DNA from: Solihabitans fulvus
GTDB taxonomy: Bacteria; Actinomycetota; Actinomycetes; Mycobacteriales; Pseudonocardiaceae
Length of the DNA: 64,000 nt
Reading direction: 5' to 3'
Assembly: GCF_008386585.1 (NCBI RefSeq)
Contig: NZ_VUOB01000059.1
Location: forward strand, 773-64,772
How positions within the stretch are numbered: position 1 is the first letter of the stretch; every line of letters starts with the position of its first letter. Positions 43,012 to 52,173 of the stretch are shown in pieces. The position numbers were made by a program, and so were the translations under genes. The notes under the pieces were generated by a model that had not been told where the DNA came from, made no database searches, and saw only the letters and a program-made list of their open reading frames with translations.

Positions 43012-44343
43012 CTAGCGGCTGGCGACCGACTGCTCCGCGGCGGTCAGCCACTCGCGCCACTGCGCGGCCTGCGCCTCGGCCTGCTCGGCCCGACGCTTGT
43101 CGCCGGCCGACCGCGCCTTGGCGGCCTGCGCCTCGAACTGCTCAACGCGCTCACGGAACTGCGCGACCCTGGCCTCGGCCTCCGGGTCGGACTTCCGCCA
43201 CTGGGCGTCGACCGCCCCGCGCACGCGCTCCTCGATGGCCCGCAGCCGACCCTCCAGCTCGCGCACCCGCTCCCTTGGCACCTTGCCGACCTGGTCCCAG
43301 CGCTCCTGCACCCGGTACAGGTGCGCCCGCGCCGCGTCCAGGTCGCCTGCCGGATCGATCTGCTCGGCCTCGGCCAGCAGCTCCTCCTTGAGCTTCGCGT
43401 TCGCGCCGAACTCCGCGTCGCGCTCGTTGAACGCCTCGGACCGCTTCGCGAAGAACTGGTCCTGCGCCGCCCGGAACCGCTGCCACAGGGTGTCGTCGGC
43501 CTCCTTGGGCGCCCGGCCCGCAGCCTTCCACTCGACCATGAGCTCCTTGTAGCGGCCGGCCGTCGGACCCCAGTCGTCCGACTCGACCAGCTTCTCGGCC
43601 TCCTCGACCAGCTCCTGCTTGCGCGACTTCGCCACGCCACGCTGCCGGTCGAGGTCCGCGAAGTGCGAGCCGCGCCGCCGGTTGAAGGCGTCGCGCGCCT
43701 TCGAGAACCGCCGCCACAGCTGCTCGTCGGTCTTGCGGTCGACGCCCCGGACGGTCTTCCACTCGTCCAGGATCGCCCGCAGCCGGTCGCCCGCGGTCTT
43801 CCACTGGGTCGACTCGTTGCCGATCTGCTCGGCCTCGGCCACCAGCGTTTCCTTGCGGGTCACCGCCTCGGCGCGGGCCGCCTCGCGGGCGGACTTCGCC
43901 GCCTCGACGCCCTGCTCGGCCTTGGCGATCACGTGCTCGACCCGCGCGGCCAGCCCGGCGAGGTCGCCGACGACGGCCGCGTCCTTCAGGCCGTCCTTCA
44001 CGTGCTTCGCGCTGCTCAACGCCTGCTTCGGGTCGCCTGCACCCGAGGAGAGCCGCGCTTCCAGCAGCTCGACCTCGGTGCGGATGTCGTCGAAGCGCCG
44101 CGCGAAGTGCGCGAGCCCCTCGGCCGGCTCGCCAGCCTGCCACGAACCGACGGACCGCTCGCCGTCCTCGGTGCGCACGTAGACCGTGCCCTCGGCATCG
44201 ACGCGACCCCAGCGATCCGGGTGGTCCGATGCCACCGCGACCGGCGGAGGCGCCGCCGGCGTCCCGGGGCCTCGCGTGCCGTCGACCTTCGAAGGACTCG
44301 CGCCCTCGGCCGTGGTCTCCGGTGTCGTGTCCTGGTCCGTCAT
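43012..44343 (-). CDS. DUF349 helical-repeat protein
   Basis: A 443-residue protein. A Pro/Ala/Thr-rich N-terminus precedes HPDRWGRVDAEGTVYVRTED. Three or four DUF349 repeats follow (ILDEWKTVRGVDRKTDEQLW, LMVEWKAAGRAPKEADDTLW, and YRVQERWDQVGKVPRERVRE), and the coiled-coil tail is rich in Ala, Glu and Arg. It is conserved at this place in actinobacteria (Rv2731-like). ATG 44343 is preceded by GGGAGGAG. Molecular role is unknown; a nucleic-acid or ribosome link is only guessed from other DUF349 proteins. Confidence 0.87.
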   Translation of the reverse strand: MTDQDTTPETTAEGASPSKVDGTRGPGTPAAPPPVAVASDHPDRWGRVDAEGTVYVRTEDGERSVGSWQAGEPAEGLAHFARRFDDIRTEVELLEARLSSGAGDPKQALSSAKHVKDGLKDAAVVGDLAGLAARVEHVIAKAEQGVEAAKSAREAARAEAVTRKETLVAEAEQIGNESTQWKTAGDRLRAILDEWKTVRGVDRKTDEQLWRRFSKARDAFNRRRGSHFADLDRQRGVAKSRKQELVEEAEKLVESDDWGPTAGRYKELMVEWKAAGRAPKEADDTLWQRFRAAQDQFFAKRSEAFNERDAEFGANAKLKEELLAEAEQIDPAGDLDAARAHLYRVQERWDQVGKVPRERVRELEGRLRAIEERVRGAVDAQWRKSDPEAEARVAQFRERVEQFEAQAAKARSAGDKRRAEQAEAQAAQWREWLTAAEQSVASR

Positions 44344-44545
44344 CGCCGGCTCCTCCCTGACTGCCCGCCTCATGGTGCCCGTGCCTTCCACGGGCGCCCC
44401 GCCGCAGCGGGGCCCAGCAATCGGGTACTGCGGTCGCTGATGGACCCCATTACCCCCGCGCGCATTCAAACAGGTCAGGCCGAGACTCGGTACTCCGCAT
44501 CGGTGCTTCCGGGCGTTGGGTAACGTCAGTCGGCGTGATGTCGAC

Positions 44546-45268
44546 GTGATCACGCGGGCTGTCGTGGTGCCCAACCCGCCGCTGTTGGTGCCCGAACTCG
44601 TGGTCGGAGCCGCCGCCGAAACCGAACCGATACGCGCTGCGTGCCTGGTCGCGGCCGGTGCGCTCGCCGGGGCGGCGACCGAATGGATAGCGATCGGCGC
44701 CGACCCGGCCGGTCCGGTCCGGCTCGGTCCCGCCGCGCGCGGCACGTTCCTCGGCTACGGCGTCGACGTGCCCGTGTCGCTGAGCGCCGACCAGAGCGAC
44801 GGCGAGGCGGACTCCACGATGCCGCTGCCGGCGCTGGTCGCCGGCTGGCTGCGCGGCAGGGTCGGCGCCAACCGGGTGACCGTCGAACTCGTCGCGCCGT
44901 CGCTGTCGGTCGCGGACTGCGTCGCGGTCGGCGAACGCATCGCAGCCGAGGCGGCCGGCGACCGCCCGGTCGGCCTGCTCGTGCTCGGCGACGGCTCCAA
45001 CCGGCACACCGAGCGCGCGCCGAGGCGTCCCGACGACCGCGCCGAGGCCTTCGACGGGACCGTCGCCGAGGCGCTGGCCGCCGCCGACCCCAAGGCACTG
45101 CTGACCCTGGACGGCGACCTGGCCGCCGAGCTGGGCGCGGTGGGCCGCGCGGCCTGGCAGGTGTTCGCCGGGGCCGCGCTGAGCACCGGCGACTGGCACG
45201 CCACCCGCGCCGAGTTCCTCGCCCCCTTCGGCGTCGGCTACCACGTCGCCGTCTGGGAGCCGGCGTGA
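44546..45268 (+). CDS. LigB-like class III extradiol dioxygenase-family protein
   Basis: A 240-residue protein opening VITRAVVVPNPPLLVPELVV, typical of the conserved gene just upstream of miaA in actinobacteria (Rv2728c-like). GLLVLGDGSNRHTERAP carries the middle active-site-like segment, and APFGVGYHVAVWEP is the end. Whether it has ring-cleavage activity is unknown. GTG 44546 is chosen over TTG 44516 because homologues begin at this point. miaA overlaps its stop as GTGA. Confidence 0.8.
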   Translation: MITRAVVVPNPPLLVPELVVGAAAETEPIRAACLVAAGALAGAATEWIAIGADPAGPVRLGPAARGTFLGYGVDVPVSLSADQSDGEADSTMPLPALVAGWLRGRVGANRVTVELVAPSLSVADCVAVGERIAAEAAGDRPVGLLVLGDGSNRHTERAPRRPDDRAEAFDGTVAEALAAADPKALLTLDGDLAAELGAVGRAAWQVFAGAALSTGDWHATRAEFLAPFGVGYHVAVWEPA

Positions 45269-46173
45269 ACCCGCGCGGGCCCGTCGCCGTCGTGGGGCCG
45301 ACCGCGACCGGCAAGTCCGACCTCGGCGTCGAGCTGGCCAGGCGGCTGGGCGGCGAGGTGGTCAACGCCGACGCCATGCAGCTCTACCGGGGCATGGACA
45401 TCGGCACCGCCAAGATGACCGAGGCGGAGCGGCTCGGCGTGCCGCACCACCTGCTCGACGTGCTGGACGTGACCGAGACCGCCTCCGTCGCCGCCTACCA
45501 GCGCGAGGCCCGCGCCGTGATCGAGGCGCTGCTCGCCGAGGGACGTACGCCGGTGCTGGTCGGCGGCTCCGGCCTGTACGTGCAGGCCGTGCTCGACGAC
45601 CTGCGGTTCCCCGGAACCGATCCGGAGATCCGTGCGCGGCTTGAGCACGAGCTGGCGGTCTTCGGCGCGGACGCGCTGCACGGGCGGCTGCTCGAGCTGG
45701 ACCCCGCGGCGGCCATCGCGATCCTGCCGAGCAACGGCCGCAGGGTCGTGCGCGCCCTGGAGGTCATCGAGCTGACCGGCCAGCCGTTCTCGGCCACGCT
45801 GCCCAAGCCGGGGCCCGCGCGGTACGACACGGTGCTCGTCGGCGTCGACCGGGACGCGGCCGAGCTGGACACCCGGGTCGACCTGCGCGTCGAGCGGATG
45901 TTCGCGGCCGGGCTCGTCGACGAGGTGCGCGAGCTGGCGGCGCGCGGGCTGCGCGAGGGCCGCACGGCCCCGCGGGCGCTCGGCTACCAGCAGGTGCTCA
46001 GCGCGCTGGACGGCGAGATCGACCTGGCCACGGCCGCGACGGAGACGGCCCGCGCCACCAGGCGGTTCGTCCGCAGGCAGCGGTCCTGGTTCCGCAGGGA
46101 CCGGCGGATCACCTGGTTCGACGGCGCCGGCGACGGGTTGACCGACGCGGTGCTGGCACACCTGGCGACGTAG
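45265..46173 (+). CDS. miaA: tRNA dimethylallyltransferase MiaA
   Basis: A 302-residue prenyltransferase adding dimethylallyl to A37 of tRNA, the substrate later modified by MiaB. P-loop VGPTATGKSDLGVEL, DAMQLYRGMDIGTAK, VGGSGLYVQAVLDDLRF, and RALGYQQVLSAL follow family order. GTG 45265 overlaps the upstream stop by 4 bp. Confidence 0.96.
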   Translation: MNPRGPVAVVGPTATGKSDLGVELARRLGGEVVNADAMQLYRGMDIGTAKMTEAERLGVPHHLLDVLDVTETASVAAYQREARAVIEALLAEGRTPVLVGGSGLYVQAVLDDLRFPGTDPEIRARLEHELAVFGADALHGRLLELDPAAAIAILPSNGRRVVRALEVIELTGQPFSATLPKPGPARYDTVLVGVDRDAAELDTRVDLRVERMFAAGLVDEVRELAARGLREGRTAPRALGYQQVLSALDGEIDLATAATETARATRRFVRRQRSWFRRDRRITWFDGAGDGLTDAVLAHLAT

Positions 46174-46183
46174 CCTGGTCGCA
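46171..46183 (+). promoter_or_regulatory. Leaderless-type promoter of dapF over the miaA stop
   Basis: TAGCCT (46171-46176) fits the TANNNT -10 pattern and ends six bases before the dapF ATG at 46183, the spacing expected for transcription from the A of ATG. TAG of the hexamer is also the miaA stop codon. Confidence 0.55.
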
Positions 46184-47019
46184 TGGGAACGGGACTCGAG
46201 TTCGTCAAGGGGCACGGCACGCAGAACGACTTCGTGGTGCTGCCCGACCCCGACGGCGTCCTCGACCTGACCGACACCAGGGTGCGCGCCCTGTGCGACC
46301 GGAGCAGGGGGCTCGGCGCGGACGGCGTGCTGCGGGCCGTGCGCACCGGCAAGGTGCCCGACGCGCCCGCCGGCATCGACCCCGACCTGTGGTTCATGGA
46401 CTACCGCAACGCCGACGGTTCCATCGCCGAGATGTGCGGCAACGGCGTGCGCGTGTTCGCCAGGTACCTGGTCGACGCGGGCCTCGCCGAGCCGGGTGAG
46501 CTGGTCGTCGGCACCAGGGCAGGCGAACGGCCGGTCGTCGCGCACGCGGACGGCTCGGTCACCGTGCACATGGGCCCGGCCACGGTGTTCGCCAGGTCCA
46601 CCGCGACCGTGGGCGGCACCGAGTTCGACGGGGTCGCCGTCGACGTCGGCAACCCGCACCTGGTGTGCCTCACCGAGACCGCCGTCGAGCGGCTGGACCT
46701 CTCGGTGCCGCCGGGCCACGACCCGGTGGTGTTCCCGCACGACGTGAACGTGGAGTTCGTCAACGTGCTCGGCGAGGGCTCGCTGCGGATGCGGGTGCAC
46801 GAGCGCGGGGTCGGCGAGACCCGGTCCTGCGGCACCGGCACGGTCGCGGTGACCGCCGCCTGGCTGCACCTCACCGGCCGCGACACCGGCCGCGCCGAGG
46901 TGCACGTGCCCGGCGGGCAGGTCACCGTGGTCGTCGGCGACCGGGTCAGCACGCTGACCGGCCCCGCCGAGCTGGTCGCCAGGGGCGAACTCGACCTCGC
47001 CTGGTGGGCGGCGGCCTGA
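46183..47019 (+). CDS. dapF: Diaminopimelate epimerase
   Basis: A 278-residue epimerase converting LL- to meso-diaminopimelate for lysine and peptidoglycan. The two catalytic cysteines are in NADGSIAEMCGNGVRVF and RSCGTGTVAVTAAW. KGHGTQNDFV, near the N-terminus, contacts substrate. Start ATG 46183 lies 9 bp after the miaA stop. Confidence 0.97.
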   Translation: MGTGLEFVKGHGTQNDFVVLPDPDGVLDLTDTRVRALCDRSRGLGADGVLRAVRTGKVPDAPAGIDPDLWFMDYRNADGSIAEMCGNGVRVFARYLVDAGLAEPGELVVGTRAGERPVVAHADGSVTVHMGPATVFARSTATVGGTEFDGVAVDVGNPHLVCLTETAVERLDLSVPPGHDPVVFPHDVNVEFVNVLGEGSLRMRVHERGVGETRSCGTGTVAVTAAWLHLTGRDTGRAEVHVPGGQVTVVVGDRVSTLTGPAELVARGELDLAWWAAA

Positions 47020-47052
47020 CTCTCGGCGCGAACCGCCGAGGGCGACCCGGCG

Positions 47053-48342
47053 TCAGCCCGCCGCAGGCTCCTCGGTCTCCGCGGTCTGAGCGGTCTCCTC
47101 GGTGGACTTCGGCAGGTCGCGCATGTGCCGCAGCGGCGAGAAGAGGACCCAGCTGATCGCGGCCGCGGTGCCGACGGCGGACACCCACAGCGTCTCGCGC
47201 ACCCCGATCCACCCGCCGAGCAGGCCACCGAGCAGGCCGCCGAGCGGCATCGTGCCCCAGACCAGGAACCGGATGCTCGCGTTCATCCTGCCGAGCAGCC
47301 GGTCGGGGCAGATGGCCTGGCGGAAGCTGACCTGCGCCACGTTGTAGACCACCGCGCCGTAGCCGGCCGAGGCGCTGCCGAGCACGGCGAGGACGACCAG
47401 CCAGCCGCGTCCGGCGAGCGGGATGAGCAGCCCCAACGGCAGGGTGACCAGCCCGACCAGCCAGATCACCCTGGCCTGCCCGAACGTCCTGCTCCACCAG
47501 CCGCTGGTGAGCGCGCCGGCCACGCCGCCGAGGCTGGACACCGCGAACACGCCGCCGATCTCGCCCGCCGACAGCCCGAGGTCCCTGGCCAGGAACAGCA
47601 CGAGCAGGGACTGCTGCATGCTCAGGAAGAAGTTCGTGCTGCCCGTGCAGGCCGCGATCGCCCGCAGCAGCGGGTTGCCGACCACGAAGCGCAGCCCCTC
47701 GGCGATCTCGGCGCGCAGGTTCCGCGCGGCGCGACGCTCCGGCGCGGGCTCCTGCGCCCTGATCCGCAACAGGAACAGCGCCGACGACAGGTAGCCGAGG
47801 CCGGTGGCGAGCACCGCGCTGGCCGCCCCGACGGCCTGCACCAGCCCGCCCGCGACGGCAGGCGCGGACACCTGGGCGACCGTCTGGCTGGCCTGGAGCT
47901 TGGCGTTGCCGTCCATCAGCTGGTCGCGGCCGACCAGCGAGGGCAGGTAGGACTGGTAGGCCACGTCGAAGAACACAGTGCACACGCCGGTCAGCAGCGC
48001 CACCGCGATGAGCTGGGCCAGGCCGAGCACCCCGGCCCACCACGCGACGGGCACGCTGAGCAGCAGCGCCGCCCTGGCGAAGTCGGCCCGCAGCATCAGC
48101 GGACGCCGACGCATGCGGTCGACCCAGGCGCCCGCCGGCAGCCCGATCAGCAGGAACGCGGCGGTCTCGGCCGCCGTCAGCAGCCCCATCTGGAACGGGG
48201 TCGCGGCCAGCACGCCGACGGCCAACAACGGGATGGCGGTGTTGCCGACCATGGTGCCGAACTGGCTGATCGTGTCGCCGGTCCACAGCTGCCGGAAGTC
48301 GCGATGCCGCCACAGGGATTCTCCTGACATGGCGGAAAGCAT
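47053..48342 (-). CDS. MFS transporter, enterobactin-exporter/drug-efflux type
   Basis: A 429-residue protein with about 12 helices, opening ESLWRHRDFRQLWTGDTISQ, typical of MFS_3 efflux proteins. Loop motif WVDRMRRRPLMLRADFAR lies between helices 2 and 3. The acidic tail ends TEETAQTAETEEPAAG. It interrupts the dapF-hflX pair on the opposite strand. The start is ATG 48342 or ATG 48330; neither has a clear ribosome site. Confidence 0.85.
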   Translation of the reverse strand: MLSAMSGESLWRHRDFRQLWTGDTISQFGTMVGNTAIPLLAVGVLAATPFQMGLLTAAETAAFLLIGLPAGAWVDRMRRRPLMLRADFARAALLLSVPVAWWAGVLGLAQLIAVALLTGVCTVFFDVAYQSYLPSLVGRDQLMDGNAKLQASQTVAQVSAPAVAGGLVQAVGAASAVLATGLGYLSSALFLLRIRAQEPAPERRAARNLRAEIAEGLRFVVGNPLLRAIAACTGSTNFFLSMQQSLLVLFLARDLGLSAGEIGGVFAVSSLGGVAGALTSGWWSRTFGQARVIWLVGLVTLPLGLLIPLAGRGWLVVLAVLGSASAGYGAVVYNVAQVSFRQAICPDRLLGRMNASIRFLVWGTMPLGGLLGGLLGGWIGVRETLWVSAVGTAAAISWVLFSPLRHMRDLPKSTEETAQTAETEEPAAG

Positions 48343-48523
48343 CGACGAGCGCTCGGGTCAGGCGCAGCCGAACCGCCATATCACCCGACCGGGTAGTCCC
48401 GCCGGACGCGGAACAGGCGCGGCCCGCCGGTCGTTTGACCTAACGCAGGGCGGTGTGTCCGGCCGTGTGCCCGGCGGATAAACCGTTCGGCGCCCGCCCC
48501 GAGGCGTGGGAACATGGAGGCAT

Positions 48524-49981
48524 ATGACCGAGTACACGTTCAACCCCGACAAGGCCGCTGACCTGGCCACGGAGAACGACCTACTGTTCTCCACCGGTGA
48601 GCTGGAGCTCGCCGACCGCGCCGCGTTGCGCCGCGTCGCGGGACTCTCGACCGAGCTCGACGACGTCACCGAGGTCGAGTACCGGCAGCTGCGCCTCGAG
48701 CGCGTCGTGCTGGTCGGCGTCTGGACCGAGGGCAGCGCACAGCAGTCCGAGGCCTCGCTCGCCGAGCTGGCACGGCTGGCCGAGACGGCTGGCTCCGAGG
48801 TGCTCGACGGCCTGGTGCAGCGCCGCGACCGGCCGGACCCGGCCACCTACATCGGTTCCGGCAAGGTCACCGAGCTTCGCGACGTCGTCGCGTCGACCGG
48901 CGCGGACACCGTGATCTGCGACGGCGAGCTGTCGCCCGGCCAGCTGCGTCAGCTGGAGGAGCGGCTCAAGGTCAAGGTGATCGACCGGACCGCGCTGATC
49001 CTGGACATCTTCGCCCAGCACGCTCGCTCGCGTGAGGGCAAGGCGCAGGTCGAGCTGGCCCAGCTCCAGTACCTGATGCCCCGCCTGCGTGGTTGGGGCG
49101 AGTCGCTGTCCCGGCAGGCCGGTGGTCGTGCCGGCGGCGGCAACGGCGGCGTGGGTCTGCGCGGCCCCGGTGAGACCAAGCTGGAGACCGACCGGCGGCG
49201 GATTCGCGCGAAGATCGCGAAGCTGCGGCGCGAGATTGCCGGCATGGGCACCGTGCGCCAGACCAAGCGGGTGCGCAGGCTGGCCAACGAGGTGCCGAGC
49301 GTCGCCATCGCCGGCTACACCAACGCCGGCAAGTCCAGCCTGCTCAACGCCATCACCGGTGCAGGAGTGCTGGTGGAGGACGCGCTGTTCGCGACGCTGG
49401 ATCCGACCACGCGGCGCAGCGAGACCCCGGACGGCCTGCCCTACACGCTGACCGACACCGTCGGCTTCGTGCGGCACCTGCCGCACCAGCTGGTCGAGGC
49501 GTTCCGGTCCACGCTGGAGGAGGTCGGCGAGGCCGACCTGCTGCTGCACATCGTGGACGGCTCCGACCCGATGCCCGAGGGGCAGGTCTCGGCGGTGCGT
49601 CAGGTGCTCGGTGAGATCACCGAGGAGCGGGACACCCCTATGCCGCAGGAGCTGCTGGTGGTGAACAAGGTGGACGCCGTCGGCGATCTGGCGATGGCCA
49701 GGCTGCGGCACCTGTTCCCCGGCGCCATGTTCGTCTCCGCGCGCACCGGCCAGGGCATCACCGAGCTGCGCGAGCGCATCGCCGAGCTGCTGCCCAGCCC
49801 AGACGTCATGGTGGAGGCGCTGGTGCCCTACACCAGGGGCGAACTGGTGGCCAGGGTGCACCGCGAGGGCGAGGTGCTCGCCGAGCGGCACACCGAGGCC
49901 GGCACGCAGCTCAGCGCCAGGGTCCACCCCGACCTGGCCGGTGCGCTGGAGCAGTTCGCGGCGAACGGCAGCCCGGCCTGA
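48524..49981 (+). CDS. hflX: GTPase HflX
   Basis: A 485-residue ribosome-associated GTPase that rescues stalled or stressed ribosomes. The N-terminal HflX domain includes YIGSGKVTELRDVV and FAQHARSREGKAQVELAQLQ. A Gly-rich linker (GGRAGGGNGGVGLRGPGETK) follows. The G domain has G1 AGYTNAGKSSLLNA, G3 DTVGFVRHLPH and G4 VVNKVD. ATG 48524 is preceded by GGAGG at only 3 bp, so GTG 48506 is also possible. Confidence 0.96.
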   Translation: MTEYTFNPDKAADLATENDLLFSTGELELADRAALRRVAGLSTELDDVTEVEYRQLRLERVVLVGVWTEGSAQQSEASLAELARLAETAGSEVLDGLVQRRDRPDPATYIGSGKVTELRDVVASTGADTVICDGELSPGQLRQLEERLKVKVIDRTALILDIFAQHARSREGKAQVELAQLQYLMPRLRGWGESLSRQAGGRAGGGNGGVGLRGPGETKLETDRRRIRAKIAKLRREIAGMGTVRQTKRVRRLANEVPSVAIAGYTNAGKSSLLNAITGAGVLVEDALFATLDPTTRRSETPDGLPYTLTDTVGFVRHLPHQLVEAFRSTLEEVGEADLLLHIVDGSDPMPEGQVSAVRQVLGEITEERDTPMPQELLVVNKVDAVGDLAMARLRHLFPGAMFVSARTGQGITELRERIAELLPSPDVMVEALVPYTRGELVARVHREGEVLAERHTEAGTQLSARVHPDLAGALEQFAANGSPA

Positions 49982-50055
49982 ACCGGACGCCCGTCCACGG
50001 CGGATACTGTGAGGTGAGCGGAGCAGCAGCGCCGGTGGTTCGGTAGGAGGTGCCC

Positions 50056-50310
50056 ATGGGCGAGTTGAGTTGGGTGCACTGGGCGATCGTTGCCCTGGTG
50101 TTCGTCGTGCTGTTCGGCGCCAAGAAGCTGCCCGACGCGGCCCGAGGTATCGGGCAGTCGATGCGGATCTTCAGGGCCGAGATGCGGGCCGACGACACCA
50201 AGCCCGCCGTCGCGCCGACCGAGGACACCGCTGCCTCCGTCGCCCCGCAATCGTCCGCCCCGCAGGCGTCCGCCACGACGCAACCGCCGACGGCGGCACC
50301 CGGGCACTGA
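50056..50310 (+). CDS. tatA: Sec-independent translocase protein TatA
   Basis: An 84-residue protein: an N-terminal transmembrane helix (WVHWAIVALVFVVLFGAKKL), the FGAKKLPDAARGIGQS hinge and amphipathic helix, then an Ala/Pro/Thr-rich tail. It forms the Tat pore that would export the phosphatase at 14132. AGGAGG precedes ATG 50056 at good spacing. No tatC is in the window. Confidence 0.93.
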   Translation: MGELSWVHWAIVALVFVVLFGAKKLPDAARGIGQSMRIFRAEMRADDTKPAVAPTEDTAASVAPQSSAPQASATTQPPTAAPGH

Positions 50311-50317
50311 ACGCGCG

Positions 50318-50404
50318 AAGCCCGGCGGCACCTGAGGTGCCGCCGGGCTTTCGCCTGCCTGCGGCACCTGAGGTGCCGCCGGGCTTTCGCCTGCCTGCGG
50401 CACC
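50318..50404. terminator. Duplicated terminator hairpin after tatA
   Basis: A perfect 15-bp-arm stem (AAGCCCGGCGGCACC, 50318-50332, paired with 50336-50350) ends tatA. A 36-bp unit is then repeated directly (50325-50360 and 50361-50396), with an eight-base third start at 50397. The second copy forms another, slightly shorter hairpin. Confidence 0.88.
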
Positions 50405-50602
50405 CCCGTCGTGCTCATCTAGCTGCCACTCTCGTACCTGGTGGTCAAGCCGCCGTTCGGTTCGGCGAGTGCCTTCCGCCCTCCGCGATTTCGTCGCATC
50501 GCTCTCGGCAATGACAGAGGTCTGCTCCGGTAACAAGCCGTAGCCTGGCGTCACGCCTTGCCACATGGATGACAGACGGACTCCCGGGGGAGGAGTGCTC
50601 TC

Positions 50603-51280
50603 GTGGGCCTCTTCGGAAACAAAATTCCCGTCATGCACAGCTTGCCGGCGAGAGATCGAGAGGCCTTGCTGCGAGTTGGTACGCCACGCAACTACGTCGC
50701 CGGACAGAGCCCGATCCTGGAGGGCGACCGCACGACGTTCGCCTTGGCGATCCTGGACGGCTGGGCGGTGGTGCTGACCACCACCCAACGGGGCCGACGG
50801 ATGATCTTCGCCATTCGCGGACCCGGCGACATCGTGGGCGAACTCTCCGCCATCGACGGGCAGCCGCGCAGCACAACGGTGTCGGCGCTCAGTCCGCTGC
50901 GCACGATCCTGATGCCCGGTGATCGGTTCCGAAGCTTCCTCGACACCCACCCGGCCACTTCCGCGGCGCTGATGTCCCACTTCAGCCATCGACTTCGGGA
51001 GTCGGATCTGGACCGGAGGGCACTGGCTTCCTCCACGGTCCTGCAACGGCTCGCCCGGCTGCTCCTGGAATTGGTCGAGCACGTCGGTACGCCCACGCCA
51101 CAAGGCACGCTCGTCGACCTGCCCCTTGCCCAGTACGACCTCGCGGCATCGATCGGGTCGACCCGCGAGGCGATGGCGAAGGCTCTTCGGGTGCTGCGCG
51201 AGCGCGGCATCGTGCACACCCATGCCAGGCGGGTGCTCATCCTCCATCCGGACCTGCTCGATGTGCTGGCTGGTGATTGA
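50603..51280 (+). CDS. Crp/Fnr family cyclic-nucleotide-type regulator
   Basis: A 225-residue regulator. The N-terminal cyclic-nucleotide-binding beta-roll (residues about 12-120) has phosphate-binding cassette GELSAIDGQPRSTTVSAL. It keeps the Gly-Glu-Leu and Arg-Ser/Thr residues that hold the cyclic phosphate in E. coli CRP. After the dimer helix comes an HTH (YDLAASIGSTREAMAKALRV, then RERGIVHTHARRV). GTG 50603 follows a GGAGGAG. It lies 134 bp upstream of the cyclase operon on the same strand and is a natural partner for a cyclic-nucleotide signal. Confidence 0.9.
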   Translation: MGLFGNKIPVMHSLPARDREALLRVGTPRNYVAGQSPILEGDRTTFALAILDGWAVVLTTTQRGRRMIFAIRGPGDIVGELSAIDGQPRSTTVSALSPLRTILMPGDRFRSFLDTHPATSAALMSHFSHRLRESDLDRRALASSTVLQRLARLLLELVEHVGTPTPQGTLVDLPLAQYDLAASIGSTREAMAKALRVLRERGIVHTHARRVLILHPDLLDVLAGD

Positions 51281-51414
51281 GCCCGCGCCCTTCTGCCGAA
51301 CGAGGCTGCGGTCAACGGCCTAGCAACGGATCGCGCCCGGTGTGTAAACGGATACTGCGGCCCACCGAACCACTGACAATCCTGATCTCCACATTGCCAC
51401 TCATGTGAGGTCAG

Positions 51415-52173
51415 ATGGACAGCGAAGCCAAGCATCATTTCATTCTCAGCCTGGACGTGCAGGGTTCCGCGAGCAGGACGGACCACGAGAAGCTGGCGCT
51501 GCGTCAGGTCGTGTACGCGGTGGTCGGTCAGGCCTTCGACGCGGCCGGCGTCGACCCGGCCGATCGTCGGATCGAGGACCGGGGTGACGGCGTGTTGGCG
51601 CTGGTGTCGCCTACGGTTCCCGAGTCGCGCATGATGGGGACCTGGGTCGAAACCGCGCGGGAGGTCCTGCGCGAGTCGAACCGCCGGTCGGGCGACCAGC
51701 AGCGGGTTCGCGTGCGGCTCGGCCTGCACTGCGGCCAGGTGCACGAGGACGGGCACGGAGTGGCCGGCGCTGACGTGGAACTGGCCTGTCGCCTCTGCGA
51801 CTCCGACGCGGCACGAGGCGTTCTCGACGCTGCACACGCAGCCGACCTCGCGGTGATCGTCTCCGACCGCCTATACCAGTCGGTGGTGCGGCACGGCGGC
51901 AGGTTCATCGATCCTCACTGTTACGGCGAAGTGCGGGTCACGGTGAAGGAAACCGACACCTGTGCCTGGGTGTATGTGCCGGGACACTCGACTCCGCCGG
52001 CACCCCGGAGCGCATCGCGAGCGACACGGGGAGCAGGGGAAGGCCAGGCCGCGGCTGGCGGCTCCAGGGTCGTCACGGTCAACGGGCCGACAACCATGAT
52101 CGAGCACGGCACGTTCGGCGACCTCGTGGTGGGCACGGTCCATCACCATGTCGAGGACGGGACGGCTCGGTGA
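51415..52173 (+). CDS. Class III nucleotidyl cyclase homologue with C-terminal tail
   Basis: A 252-residue protein. The cyclase fold spans about 10-180. First metal Asp is in ILSLDVQGSASR, the second in EDRGDGVLAL. The GLHCGQV turn and GVAGADVELACRLCDSDAA keep the transition-state Arg, but the usual Asn of the N-x3-R pair is Glu, and the usual substrate Lys before GD is not evident. Nucleotide specificity may therefore be unusual, or activity lost. The C-terminal 70 residues are low in structure and end RVVTVNGPTTMIEHGTFGDL, like short Gly-Asp tails of multi-gene conflict systems. ATG 51415; the next gene overlaps as GTGA. Confidence 0.8.
   Translation: MDSEAKHHFILSLDVQGSASRTDHEKLALRQVVYAVVGQAFDAAGVDPADRRIEDRGDGVLALVSPTVPESRMMGTWVETAREVLRESNRRSGDQQRVRVRLGLHCGQVHEDGHGVAGADVELACRLCDSDAARGVLDAAHAADLAVIVSDRLYQSVVRHGGRFIDPHCYGEVRVTVKETDTCAWVYVPGHSTPPAPRSASRATRGAGEGQAAAGGSRVVTVNGPTTMIEHGTFGDLVVGTVHHHVEDGTAR

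Noticed and set aside
51281..51414. CRP-type site (TGTGAGGTCA) ahead of the cyclase operon
   Set aside because: Only one half-site resembles TGTGA, with no second symmetric half at the correct spacing.
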